This document shows positions 53,646 to 63,980 of a DNA stretch of 64,000 nucleotides, piece after piece. Numbering within the stretch: position 1 is the stretch's first letter; every line of letters begins with the position of its first letter. Location: contig CAJNDS010002226.1 in assembly GCA_905221605.1 (NCBI GenBank), positions 251,001 through 315,000 of the forward strand, read 5' to 3'. The translations under genes and the position numbers were made by a program. A model generated the notes under the pieces. That model did not search any database. It was not told where the DNA came from and worked only from the letters and a program-made list of their open reading frames with translations. The DNA comes from Symbiodinium natans (Eukaryota > Sar > Dinophyceae > Suessiales > Symbiodiniaceae).

Positions 53646-54396
53646 GTGGGTATAGGATAGGGTTCGGGGCTATGAGGTCTTAGGGCCAAGCTGGTTGCTT
53701 GCACCAGGTAGAAGGGATCCTCCTTTAAGGGCCCATAATAAGGGACCGTGTAGCTAGCCGGAACCCTTAGAATAGTAAAGGATAGGTGGTCTTATGGGTC
53801 TCTCTGGTCTCTTTCATGGTCAACTCAAGAATAGAAGTTAACTTGTCACGCAGAGGGTTCAGGGAACGAGCTCAAAGCCGAGCCAGCGGGCGCGTGAAGG
53901 CATCTGCGAAGCGTCGGAGAGGGTGCGTGGGGCTCGTGATGGCCACATCCTTCCTTAGTGGGTGGTGCAGTAAGTTGTAGGGCTATAGGATTCTAGGATT
54001 ATAGGGCTTAGGGTCTTAGGGTTTTAGGGCTAGGGAGCCCCCTCCACAAGGATGTAGTATCTGATACCCAGACGCTTCAAATAGCCAAAGTAGGAACTCT
54101 ATATAGGAAACGTCGGCCATCAGCAGGCCCGGCAACCAAATTCAACTTTCGTAGCTCCGAGGATCAGCCCGTCATCCGTTACCACTTGCTCTCTCGCCTT
54201 TCCGGGTTGCAGGAGTTTTGCTCGGGCTCAAGGGGAGGCGAGGTGTCTAGGGGTTTGGGGTTAAGGGTTCAGGGCTCGGATTTCAGAGCTCTTTTACAGG
54301 GGGTCTAGGGTTTGAAGTTTAGGGCTTAGTAGGCAATGGAGGGGGGGGGGGGGGGCTCTGACAGCACTCAAGGCTCTTCAGCTTGGACTTGCTGTT

Positions 54397-54506
54397 CTTG
54401 GTACCCCAATGACCATATTAGAATAAGGGCACCCTTTTTTGTTGGTAAATTTATAAGGGAACCTTGAACCAAAAAAAGGGGAAAAGGGCACCACTTGGCT
54501 ACCAAG
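54397..54506. mobile_element. Family A element, 110 bp, no matching target duplication
   Basis: It starts CTTGGTACCCCAATGACC and ends CCACTTGGCTACCAAG, with AAGGGCACCC TTTTTT in the body. Flanks are TGTT and ATCT, so the duplication is lost or the site has rearranged. Confidence 0.8.
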
Positions 54507-54924
54507 ATCTTTTTTAGGGGGGGAGGGGGGTAATGAGAAATTAAACCTCTAATAATGGAAGCCGCAACCTGGTCAAAGGCAACCTTGGAGTGGACTTTGG
54601 GGCTTAAGGTTTAGGGTTCAGGGTTTAGGGTTTAGGGTTGAGGGTTGAGGGTTTAAGGTTTAGGGACAGCAACTCCCCTTCACGTGATGTTTGTTCATAA
54701 GGTACCTTTTGAGAGCCGGTTCCATTTAAGTTCTCTTCCTGTTGGAGCTCTTCAACCTGACTTTGTGATCACTTCAGCAGGTCACCTTACACGGAGCTGC
54801 ATTTACACCTCTCTAGACTGTCTAGACCCTAAACCCTAAACCCCAAAACCCAAACCCGAAACTCCAAACCCAGAACCCCGCCTCCACGCCCATCTTCACG
54901 CAGGGCACCAGTGTCTTGTCGGCG

Positions 54925-55085
54925 GCCATGTGGACTTCAGCCTTCTTCACCTCAGTTTCCGAAAATAGGGGTACCCTTTTTGGGGCGTCCCTCGAAGGAT
55001 TTTACGGGGCTTCTATTCTGTTTGGGGGAGAAAAACAAAGGGGCATGCGAACTTCGGCCTTCTTCACCTCAGTTGCCAAATATGG
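54925..55085. repeat. Direct repeat of TTCTTCACCTCAGTTTCCG, 117 bp apart
   Basis: GGACTTCAGCCTTCTTCACC and TCAGTTTCCGAAAATAGGGG recur as GAACTTCGGCCTTCTTCACC and TCAGTTGCCAAATATGGGGG. A third relative (CCTCACCTCAGTTTCCGGAA) is at 42579. It may mark an undescribed element family or duplicated exon ends. Confidence 0.6.
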
Positions 55086-55193
55086 GGGCCTTATTAGTTA
55101 GAATGGGGTTTTGGGGTGGTATTATAGTATATTTATAGATGGACCAAAAGAGAATACTAGAAGTATTTATTCCGACCCCGATATTAAACCTGG
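55082..55193. mobile_element. Family B element
   Basis: It runs GGGGGCCTTATTAGTTAGAA ... GGGGTGGTATTATAGTATA ... GGACCAAAAGAGAATACTAG ... TTCCGACCCCGATATTA, close to the left arm at 27.8 kb. Confidence 0.65.
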
Positions 55194-55315
55194 AACCCGA
55201 AACCTGAATAGGGTTTTGGGGCACGTAAGGCCCTGGGGTTCGCATGGAGCTTTAGGGTTTACTCCTACAATATTACCATATGCTCCCCGAATCGTCCTCA
55301 CATTACAAAAAGCTA

Positions 55316-55423
55316 CTTGGTACCCCAGTGACCATATTGTAATAAGGGCACCTTTTTTTGGTTGGCTAATTTATAAGAAAACCTTGAACCAAAAAGGGAA
55401 AAGGGTACCACTGGGCTACCAAG
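55316..55423 (+). mobile_element. Family A introner-like element with GCTA duplication (108 bp)
   Basis: It starts CTTGGTACCCCAGTGACC and ends CCACTGGGCTACCAAG. GCTA precedes (55312-55315) and follows (55424-55427). On the plus strand this gives a GC donor and AG-G acceptor, both used in dinoflagellates. It is the cleanest copy outside the gene. Confidence 0.87.
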
Positions 55424-55740
55424 GCTATAAAGTAAACACTCTCATGAGAATCGGCTCGCAGATTAGGGGCTTCCACGGCAGTTCTTCGCCGCAGGGGGCT
55501 TCGGGGAGGGCTCGGGATTCTGGCTGGCGTCGCGAAGAACAACCTCACGCTAACAGCTTGTTATGCCAGAACAAGCTGAAAATACCATGACTTTCCTTGA
55601 TGAAGTAAAAAAACATTGCAAGCTGCGACATCTTGGAAAGTGGGCAGCGAATGTGCCTTTTGTGGGGAAAGCTCCGTCAGAGGCCGACGGTGTAAATGCC
55701 ACGCTAATCGCGCGTGTCGCACTGCACCGTTCCACTCCAC

Positions 55741-55869
55741 CCTAAACCCTAAACCCTAAAACCTAAACCCTAAAACCTAAACCCTAAAACCTAAACCCTA
55801 AAACCTAAACCCTAAAACCTAAACCCTAAAACCTAAACCCTAAAACCTAAACCCTAAAACCTAAACCCT
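55741..55869 (-). repeat. Higher-order CCCTAAAACCTAAA array
   Basis: About eight copies of the 14-bp dimer CCCTAAAACCTAAA. Confidence 0.96.
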
Positions 55870-56063
55870 CTTTAGCGATAAGTGGCACACCTTCCACAGA
55901 AGCGCGGAGCACACGCGCTAGAAAATAGAATCCCCAAACCCAAGCCATACACACTACACCCGGAGCACTAAAAGCCCCTAGGCCCTATACCCTGAAACCC
56001 CACAGCCTTGAAGCAAAGTATCAAGTCAAATGATAGTAGAGTGTAGTATGCATCGTCTACTTA

Positions 56064-56192
56064 CCCTGAACCCTAAACCCTAAAGCCTAAACCCTAAACC
56101 CTAAACCCTAAACCCTAACCCGACATACCCTAAACCCTAAACCCTAAACCCTAAACCCTAAACCCTAAACCCTAAACCCTAAACCCTAACAA
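56064..56192 (-). repeat. CCCTAAA array
   Basis: About 17 units interrupted by CCCGACATA. Confidence 0.95.
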
Positions 56193-56302
56193 GTCTCGTC
56201 TGACTCAGTAGCAGAAGTCCTAAGCCATGGCTGAGTGCCGCCCACGCTGCAACGAACCACTCACGCCCGGCCCAAGGCTGATCCTGCATCCCCATGGCCT
56301 GA

Positions 56303-56478
56303 GGTTTAGGGTTTAGGGTTTAGGGTTTCGGGTTTAGGGTTTAGGGTTTAGGGTTTAGGGTTTAGGGTTTAGGGTTTAGGGTTTAGGGTTTAGGGTTTAG
56401 GGTTTAGGGTTTAGGGTTTAGGGTTTAGGGTTTAGGGTTTAGACTTTTGGGGTTTACTGTTTAGGGTTTAGGGTTTGG
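56303..56478 (+). repeat. TTTAGGG array
   Basis: About 20 units; the next 150 bp is degenerate TTTGGGG. Confidence 0.96.
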
Positions 56479-56691
56479 GTTTTGGGTTTTAGGGTTAGTT
56501 TAGGGGTTGGGGTTTGGGGTTTGGGGCTTTTGGTTTGTGGGGTTTGGGGGCCTAGGGTTTCGGGTTTAGGGTTCGGGGATTCAGGTTTGGCCTTTTGGGG
56601 TTTGGGGTTTGGGGTTTGGGAATTAAGGTCACGGGGAGGGCATTAAGTTGACGAAGGCTCCTTGTGAAGAAGGAGCACAAAGGGAAAAACA

Positions 56692-56759
56692 CCCTAAACC
56701 CTAAACCCCAAGCCCTAAACCCTAAACCCTAAACCCTAAACCCTAAACCCTAAACCCTG
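56692..56759 (-). repeat. CCCTAAA array
   Basis: About nine units. Confidence 0.95.
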
Positions 56760-57086
56760 CGTGAGTTTGATGGCATGCCACCAGCGGCTCTGAGTCATCG
56801 GGATGGTATGGAACCGAAAGCCCTGAAACCTTGAGCCCGAAAGCCCTGAGACCCCGCCACCTAGTGAGGAGTTGTGGCTTTCTCCAACGTTTAGAATCTG
56901 GACTTCTAGTACCTGCCCTAGAGCTACGGTCCTGGCTTTCATGCACCGCGCGAATGCGACTCGGGCTGCCGCGACTGCACCCCCAGAGGGTCGCTCAGCT
57001 GGGATCAAGCGGCTATTTTCCTACCCTGATGACCACCCACGAACAAACTTTTCGACGTTGCAAGCAGACTTGTAGTACATAAGGTC

Positions 57087-57197
57087 CATATGGGTGGTTG
57101 TCAAAATTATGATCCCTTTTGGGGTACCCTAAATATTCGGTGCCGTATTATAATAGGGATCCAAAAAGGGACCATAATTTTGACAACCACCCATATG
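57087..57197. mobile_element. Family F near-perfect palindromic element (111 bp)
   Basis: The first 34 bases (from CATATGGGTGGTTGTCAAAA) and the last 34 are inverted with one mismatch. The centre is GGGTACCCTAAATATTCGGT and GCCGTATTATAATAGGG. It is the youngest-looking inverted repeat in the window and occurs once here. Confidence 0.85.
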
Positions 57198-58050
57198 TTC
57201 AAGGAGATTTGGGGGATGGCAAGCCTAAGGCCTGGAGTGCGCAAAGAGCAGGGGCCTGAAACCCTCCTAGCGGCCTAGCTCGACGGCTGCGCCTGCCTTG
57301 CGCAGCGCTTAGGCTGTCTTTGGGCTACAGGGTTTAGGGTTAGAATTCACTCAGACTCCAAAACCGGAACCCTCAACCCTGAACCGCCACCCTAAGCCTT
57401 GAGCCTTTTCTGGCGTGCTCGCACGGACAACGAAGGTGCCTCGGACCAGTCGAAGACGCTGAGCATGCCCACAACGGGCATCGTGTATCTCAGCTGAGAT
57501 CATCCTAAACCCTCCGATGGCTCAAAGGTCTGGGTGAAAGCCCGCGTCTTTTTCTTCGGTCTCCCTTAGGGACTCCAACTCCCCTGAAAGGAAAACTCCT
57601 TAAAACATAGATAGGTTTCTTGCATGGTTTAAGGAATATTCCCTAATTCAGGAGCTGTCTAATCTTTGGGTTCAGGGCTGAGGGCCAGCACAGATTTCTG
57701 GGCGTGCGTCGGGCGGTCTACGCGGCTACTCCTTCTTGCTTGCTACAAGGAGAATCTGCAGGGAAAGCTTGCCACAAGCTAAACTCTGCTTCGGAGGCAC
57801 TGAGCCTAAACCTAAACCCTAAATTGAAAAGCCTACACCCAACACCCTAAACCCCAAACCCTCAAGGTTGCAAATAACCTGCCCCAACATGAGGGGTCCA
57901 TAATCGCAACACGTGGGCCTAGCGACTTCGCTCAACCCTGACTCCCTAAGCCCTGCACAACCTCCACAAAAAGTGCCAAGGAGCTCTCCCAGAGCTAGCT
58001 CCTTCAGGAAATAGTCGGCCTTTAATCGGGCACCACAACAGTACATTTAA

Positions 58051-58146
58051 CTCCATGGGAGTTTACGACAAAGGGACCCGTAATATGGATCTCACATCGT
58101 AGGACCCCAATAAGGTACCCCTAATATCGGAAACCCCACATTGGAG
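58051..58146. mobile_element. Family R element
   Basis: CTCCATGGGAGTTTACGACA and AAGGGACCC at the left, ACCCCACATTGGAG at the right. Related stretches are at 28216-28330 and 59958-60041, which share GGGACCC...AGGA-CCCC...GGTACCC. Confidence 0.5.
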
Positions 58147-58569
58147 TACAGCACTGTAAGGGTGCTTGGGAAGGACGTGGTTCCTGTTAGGAATTACGAC
58201 TCCTTCGGACTGCAGTTGCTTTGGGGGGAAGGGAGTATTGGCACATACAGAGATTATGAAAGAATCCATCCACTCACCCACAGCCTCTCAAGCTAGGGTA
58301 AACCAGATGCGGCAGTAGTCCCGTTAAGCCCGAGTTCTAACTTAGGGTTTAGGCGATACCTTTTTTTTGGCTTCGGGGCCTAGGACCCCACAAACCCTGA
58401 ACCTGAACCCACTCAAACCTCACATATAAGATGCCGAAAAATCCGACCGAAACCGAAGGAAAAACCTCAGCTCTGAACTGAAATAGCGTGCTCCAAGAGA
58501 GCTGAAGGTATCCTAAGTCTCGGGTGGGTTGGTCTTAACTGGACTTCATAGCGCACAGAGTCCAGGGTG

Positions 58570-58688
58570 TAGGGTTTCCTGTAGGGTTTAGGGTTTAGGG
58601 GTTTAGGGGTTTAGGGTTTAGGGTTTAGGGTTTAGGGTTTAGAGTTTAGGGTTTAGGGCTTAGGGCTTAGGGCTTAGGGCTTAGGGTA
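58570..58688 (+). repeat. TTTAGGG array ending in CTTAGGG
   Basis: About 16 units, the last four CTTAGGG. Confidence 0.95.
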
Positions 58689-58776
58689 TTCCAACGGGCC
58701 TGAAGAGTTGCACAAGGCGTGCAGAAAGGCAAAGGGAGGCCAGGCTTGCGGGCTTTCTTGGGACTAGGGTCTAGGG

Positions 58777-58856
58777 TCTACTGGTTTAGGGTTTAGGGTT
58801 TAGGGTTTAGGGTTTAGGGTTTAGGGCTTAGGGTTTAGGGTCTACTGGTTTAGGGT
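58777..58856 (+). repeat. TTTAGGG array with flanking direct repeat
   Basis: About eight units. TAGGGTCTACTGGTTTAGGG occurs at both ends (from 58764 and from 58836). Confidence 0.93.
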
Positions 58857-59066
58857 GCAGGCTCTATATCGTGTTTAGGGTCTTTTGTATTATAGGTTTA
58901 GGAACCCTAAACCCTAAACCCTGAACCCAAAACCCCTAAACCGTTCAGGGTTAGGGTTGAGGGTTTCTGGCGAACGCACCTGGAACATCACGTCCCCAAC
59001 GCTGGTCCCTGCAAGCCACTCGGGCTCAAAGCCTTGGGATGTCTGGGGGGAGGGGGGGGGAGAGGG

Positions 59067-59168
59067 GGTTTAGGGTTTAGGGTTTAGGGTTTAGGGTTTA
59101 GGGTTTCGGGTTTAGGGTTCAGGGTTTCGGGTTTAGGGTTCAGGGTTTAGGGCTTAGGGTTTGGGGTT
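59067..59168 (+). repeat. TTTAGGG array
   Basis: About 14 units with TTTCGGG and TTCAGGG in a repeated order. Confidence 0.94.
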
Positions 59169-59291
59169 TTAGAACGCCTTACCGGCCAAGTGCTTCGAGC
59201 GTCGTCACCCCTCCACCCGCCCGTCAGCAGCAAAGAACTGCATCCCACATGTGACAGCCCCATGCGCTGAAACTTCACGGTGGTCGAAGGT

Positions 59292-59374
59292 CATCCCTAA
59301 ACCCTAAACCCTAAACCCCAAACCCTAAACCCTAAACCCTAAACCCTAAACCCCAAGCCCTAAACCCTAAACCC
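59292..59374 (-). repeat. CCCTAAA array
   Basis: About 11 units. Confidence 0.94.
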
Positions 59375-59957
59375 CCTTCAGGGAATTCCGGGGCCAGTCA
59401 CCCCAACCCTAAGTTTGGGGGCTGTTTTCCTTCCGAACCTGCAGAGAGAAGCCCCCCTGGTTACAAGTACAGTTACAGGGGCCTGGGCTTACAGGCATTC
59501 TGGAGGCAGTTTTTGCGTCCCTTAACGAAAAGAAGAAGAAGAAGGGTTCAAGCTTTACGGGTGTACAGTGAAGGTAGTGTTTCTCTCCACGTGCCGGGAA
59601 AGGCGCGCTTCTTCTGCGTTGTGGTCTCCACGTTCCTGACATCAGCACTGTGCCAGTGATGTGGTCAAGAAACTAAGCCCTCAACCCACCATCCAAAAAA
59701 AGGGCTAGGGTTTAGGGTTCAGGGCTAGCCGATAACCTGGAACCTCTCAACGCGCGCCCTGAACCCGGCGAAAACCAGCTCCAGAGCCTGAAATCCAAAC
59801 CCAAACTCTGGCTAGTGTTCCCAATCGTGACTCGCTGGCGTGATCGCGAAAAAACCCACTCCAACAAACATGCGACCACATTGGAAAAACGCAAGGGCGC
59901 CCAGTGGGAGTCTTCGGGTCCCTCTGAGCTGACTCAGCCCCACTTGGCCCAATGATG

Positions 59958-60041
59958 GCTCCAGTCCACACGGGGGTTTACGAAAACAAGGGACCCTGAA
60001 TAGAGACCCCCAAACAGCAGGATTCCTTTACAGCCTCCTAG
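59958..60041. mobile_element. Family R fragment
   Basis: GGGGGTTTACGAAAACAAGG and GACCCTGAATAGAGACCCCC with AGCAGGATTCCTTT follow the 58-kb copy. Confidence 0.4.
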
Positions 60042-60079
60042 GCGGCTTTGGTGAGTGCTCGAGCGTTCCATCATGCAAT

Positions 60080-60201
60080 CCCAAAGGACCCATGTACTCA
60101 TGTAGTTAACCACAAGCTAGATGCTTGGACTCAATAAGGACTATGTTTCAACTACTCTTTGGGCCAAGTATTCCCACACGAAGGTAACTGGATCCTTTCG
60201 G
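60080..60201. mobile_element. Family H element, diverged
   Basis: CCCAAAGGACCCATGTACTC at the left and ACTGGATCCTTTCGG at the right, with GGGCCAAGTATTCCC inside, give the family H pattern with many changes. Confidence 0.5.
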
Positions 60202-60760
60202 AGTACGACAAGCGACATCTCGTGATGGAGCTGAGCTAATCTGAGGCTCCTAAACTCAACTGCACCAAGGACACTACATACACAACAAGCTGCTAAAAAG
60301 GAAATGGCAAGAGAGAAGTCGCTTCGGAAACCCCAAGCCGACCCTATTCTGAAGAACCGTTTTGGGATTGTGCCGCCAAAACCACTTCAATCAAGCTAGT
60401 AGTTCTTGTGAACTGCTGGTACGGGTGTAGGATCGTTACCATTCTTCTCTGGGATCCAGGCGTGGTACTCAGCTCCCCCTAAAATCCCGGAAGCCCTGCG
60501 CATCCGAAGACTTTACTACCCCTAAACCCTAAACCCTAAACCCTAAACCCTAAACCCTAAGCTCCAGAAAGCAACTTTGGGCTAAGCGTCTTGGGATCCA
60601 CGGGATCCAGCGAGAAAAGGGGCTCCCGGCGTGACTCCCGACGCACCTGGTGTCAAGCGCAGCGGAGCCGAATCAAGGGCCAGGAACCCCAGACCCAAGA
60701 GTAGCCTAGGAATACCCCTAAACCCTAAACCCTAAACCCCAAACCCTAAACGCCTAAACC

Positions 60761-60848
60761 CTAAGGGTGCCCGTTTTGGTAACTAAAGGGGTGTTTCAGG
60801 GAACCCGGGCGTTAAAAACAGAAATAAGGGCCTACTCTGGGTCTTGGA
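60761..60848. mobile_element. Family C element, left end replaced by telomere-like repeat
   Basis: The right end AAATAAGGGCCTACTCTGGG and GTCTTGG matches copy 2, but the left end begins inside CCTAAACCCTAAGGGTGCCCG, so the repeat and the element are fused. Confidence 0.5.
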
Positions 60849-61274
60849 ACCTATAAAAAAGGCCCAAAGCCCAACTGCAACCGCGTCTGCAGCCGCTGGA
60901 TTTGAGGTTTGAGGGTTTTAGGGTGAGAGGGGTTAGGACTTCAGGGCCTTAAGGGCTTGAGGAGGCAGTTGTTCGTGTTTGGGGTTTAGGCTTTAGGGTT
61001 TAGGGAACTGGCTTGAAGCATACAGCAGTCAGTAGGCCTTGAAGATCCTTTCCAGTCCAAACAAGGGAATTGAGCACGGAACTCCTACGCCCTATAATCC
61101 GTGTAAGCACTGGGAGCCCCTTAAGCCCTGCAAGTACAAGCCCTGTACTTTCTCTGCACGGCGTTTCTCACCTGCATTCGTTGCGGCACGCTATAAGCTC
61201 AATCATTTGGTTGCCAATTACTCATTCCATTTATGTTTTTTGAAAGGCTCCTCCAAGGCCCTAGACTTAAACCC

Positions 61275-61345
61275 TTAGGGTTTAGGGTTTAGGGTTTAGG
61301 GTTTAGAGTTTAGGGTTTAGGGTTTAGGGTTTAGGGTTTAGGGCA
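61275..61345 (+). repeat. TTTAGGG array
   Basis: About ten units. Confidence 0.95.
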
Positions 61346-61489
61346 TTATAGCCGCACCCCCCAACGAACCCCAGAACAAAGCCCGCCTTGAGAGCCAGCG
61401 CAAGGTACTCCAAGTTCACGGCCGCCGCCGGCTCCGCCGTTGGCGCCGCACGCACGGTGCGGGCCGCCTGCAAACGACAGGGCTCTCGG

Positions 61490-61600
61490 GGTTTAGGGTT
61501 TAGGGTTTAGGGTTTTGGGTTTAGGGTTTAGGGTTTAGGGTTTAGGGTTTAAGGTTTAGGGTTTAGGGATTAGGGATTAGGGATTAGGGATTAGGGTTTA
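61490..61600 (+). repeat. TTTAGGG array ending in ATTAGGG
   Basis: About 15 units, the last four ATTAGGG. Confidence 0.94.
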
Positions 61601-61603
61601 ACA

Positions 61604-61662
61604 GTTCTTTTGAGCACAATTAAAAAGAGGCCACAAGGGAATACTAGTAGGCCCCTACATTG
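61604..61662. mobile_element. Family B fragment
   Basis: AAAAAGAGGCCACAAGGGAA and TACTAGTAGGCCCCTACATT match the right half of family B; the left half is gone next to an ATTAGGG array. Confidence 0.45.
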
Positions 61663-61874
61663 AAGTTGAGGGTTTGTGGCTAGGAATCGGAAGGCTTGCA
61701 AGATGCGGCACTTTGGATTGAGGCCTCTTGAGGTCTAGGGTCCGGGGTCCTTCCGGGCTTTGTTTGTTGAAGGCTTGTTTTAGAGGCGAGGGTTATGTGT
61801 CGGTGGACTCCGCAACCAGAAAGTCCGGGCACCCGCTTTAACGCCTTAAACCCTTAAACCGAAAAACGCCGAAA

Positions 61875-61922
61875 CCCTAAATCCTAACCCTTAACCCTTA
61901 ACCCTTAACCCTTAACCCTCAA
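61875..61922 (-). repeat. CCCTTAA variant array
   Basis: Five CCCTTAA units. Confidence 0.93.
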
Positions 61923-62713
61923 CCCTAGACTTGGGTTTCAAGGTGGCTCCAACACCGCGAGCTGTCCCAACCAACCCCCAAACCGATGTTCGGGGGCAGC
62001 TGGGGGCTCAGGGTTTGTTGGGTGATGACGGACAAACACTATAGCCATAGGTCGAAAACTCTGCTTGTGAAGTAGTGACATCCTTGCTTCAGTTGCCAGG
62101 TTGCGATGTGCGGCGAAAGCATGTGCTGCACCACATGCCCCAAACAGCTACCCTGAACCCTAAACCCTAAACCCTAGTCCCTGAACCCGAAACCCTAAAC
62201 GATCCAGAGCCCCTCACGTCTTCGGACGCTTCATGTTTCGACTCCCCGTGAACCCAGAATAACCCCAAGAACTGCAGAAAATGATCCAGTGATCTCTGAA
62301 CTCTGAAGCGCTGAACATCCCTCCGCCACTTCCAAAGTACCCGAGGAAGTCAGAAGACTCCCCACCTCGTCCCAGACGAGGCACGTCAGGCCCCTCCACA
62401 GATCAAAGGGGCATAGTAGGGAACCGCAATAAGGCTTCACAATTCAATAAGCTTCTTGTCGTTCGCACTGTGGCCTTGTTGATCTAGATTGCACCTGTTT
62501 TAATGGAGGGTTCAGGGTCTGGTCTCGGATTCGCGTAGAGTGAACTCGACTTGTCACTATCCCGTGCCTTAACCCTAAACCCGAAGGTTTGGGGGGTTGA
62601 GGCGTGTGGGTTCAGGGATTCGGGCTCAAACCCTAGCGGCGGGACCTGCAAACTCAAATGCCCAGGCGACTTTTCATTCTGCAAGGTGCCTAGAAGCGTT
62701 GAGCTCAAAACAC

Positions 62714-62812
62714 ACTAAACCCTAAACCCTAAACCCTAAACCCTAAACCTTGAACCCTAAGTCCTAAGCCCTAAGCCCTAAACCCTAAACCCTAAACCCT
62801 AAACCGTAAACC
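62714..62812 (-). repeat. CCCTAAA array
   Basis: About 14 units with CCCTAAG variants. Confidence 0.93.
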
Positions 62813-63088
62813 CAGAAGCACGAACTCTGGGGGGAGCGGGGAGGAGGATTTCGGTGCCTAAGCTCGCCGAAGCCCAGCTGCTCCGCCAGCGGTGCACTGG
62901 AAGGGACGAGCCTTTCGGGTTTAGGATTTAGGGTTTAGGGTTTAGGGATTCGTGGTGGCCTACACCCTAAACCCTGAAGGTTTTTGTGTCAGGGGTTCCA
63001 CTATTCAGGGCTTCGGGGTGTTCGGCTGGCTGGGGATTGAAGGTTAACGTTTAGGGCCTGGGGTTGAGACATGCTGATCTGCTGGAGT

Positions 63089-63159
63089 TTTAGGGTTTAG
63101 GGTTTAGGGTTTAGGGTTTAGGGTTTAGGGTTTAGGGTTTAGGGTTTAGGGTTTAGGGT

Positions 63160-63254
<95 letters not shown>

Positions 63255-63424
63255 GGAGGGTTGAGGGTTGAGGGTTTGAGGGTTGAGGGTTAGGGTTTAG
63301 GGTTGGGTTTGGGTTAGGGTTTAGGGTTTAGGGTTTAGGGTTTAGGGTTTAGGGTTTAGGGTTTAGGGTTTAGGGTTTAGGGTTTAGGGTTTAGGGTTTA
63401 GGGTTTAGGGTTTAGGGTTTAGGG
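63089..63424 (+). repeat. Longest composite array: TTTAGGG - TTGAGGG - TTTAGGG
   Basis: About ten TTTAGGG units, about 18 TTGAGGG units (63158-63290) with small slips, then about 16 TTTAGGG units. Confidence 0.98.
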
Positions 63425-63804
63425 GTCCTGGGTGTTTAGGGCACAGGTTTGCGGCATGCTGAGGGCTCTCAGTTGTTGAGGGCTCTCTGGAAGGATGTAA
63501 GCGGGGAGGGCGCGTGGCTTTGGGGAGGCAAGCGTTTCGGCGTCGGAGCTTCCGGTTTTAGAGTTCACGGGGTTAGGCCCTGAACCCTAAGCCCTAGACC
63601 CTAGACCCTAACCCCCAAACCCTAAACCCTAAACCCTAAACCCTGAACCTAAACCCTAAACCCTAACCCAAAAACCCTGAATAGGGTTGCAGGATTGAGG
63701 GTGCGGAGTTTCAGCCCAGGTGCGACATCGACCAGCCAATGTCGTGCTCTGCACCTCAAGAACACAAGCTCAGGAGTAGGGTTTGGGGCTTCGGGCTACC
63801 CCTA

Positions 63805-63893
63805 CACCCCCAAACCCCAAACCCCAAACCCCAAACCCCCAACCCCAAACCCCAAACCCTAAACCCGAAACCTAAACCCTAAACCCTGAACTC
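63805..63893 (-). repeat. CCCCAAA variant array
   Basis: About seven CCCCAAA units then CCCTAAA. Confidence 0.92.
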
Positions 63894-63980
63894 CTAACAC
63901 TCTCCTACCCTGAAACCCTATAAGCCCTGAAACTCGATCAGAAGACCAAGCCGAGCCCTACTTGCAGGTATTGAAAAGAT

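Noticed and set aside
54397-54506. Calling this family A copy an intron
   Set aside because: Its flanks (TGTT, ATCT) do not match and the base after AAG is A, so it lacks the G needed after the acceptor.
55111-55590. 159-codon frame running through a family B and a family A element
   Set aside because: Most of it translates mobile element sequence. The last 50 residues are not recognised, so I do not call a gene.
57090-57278. 62-codon plus-strand frame
   Set aside because: It lies inside the palindromic element at 57087-57197 and its flank; mirrored sequence, no family.
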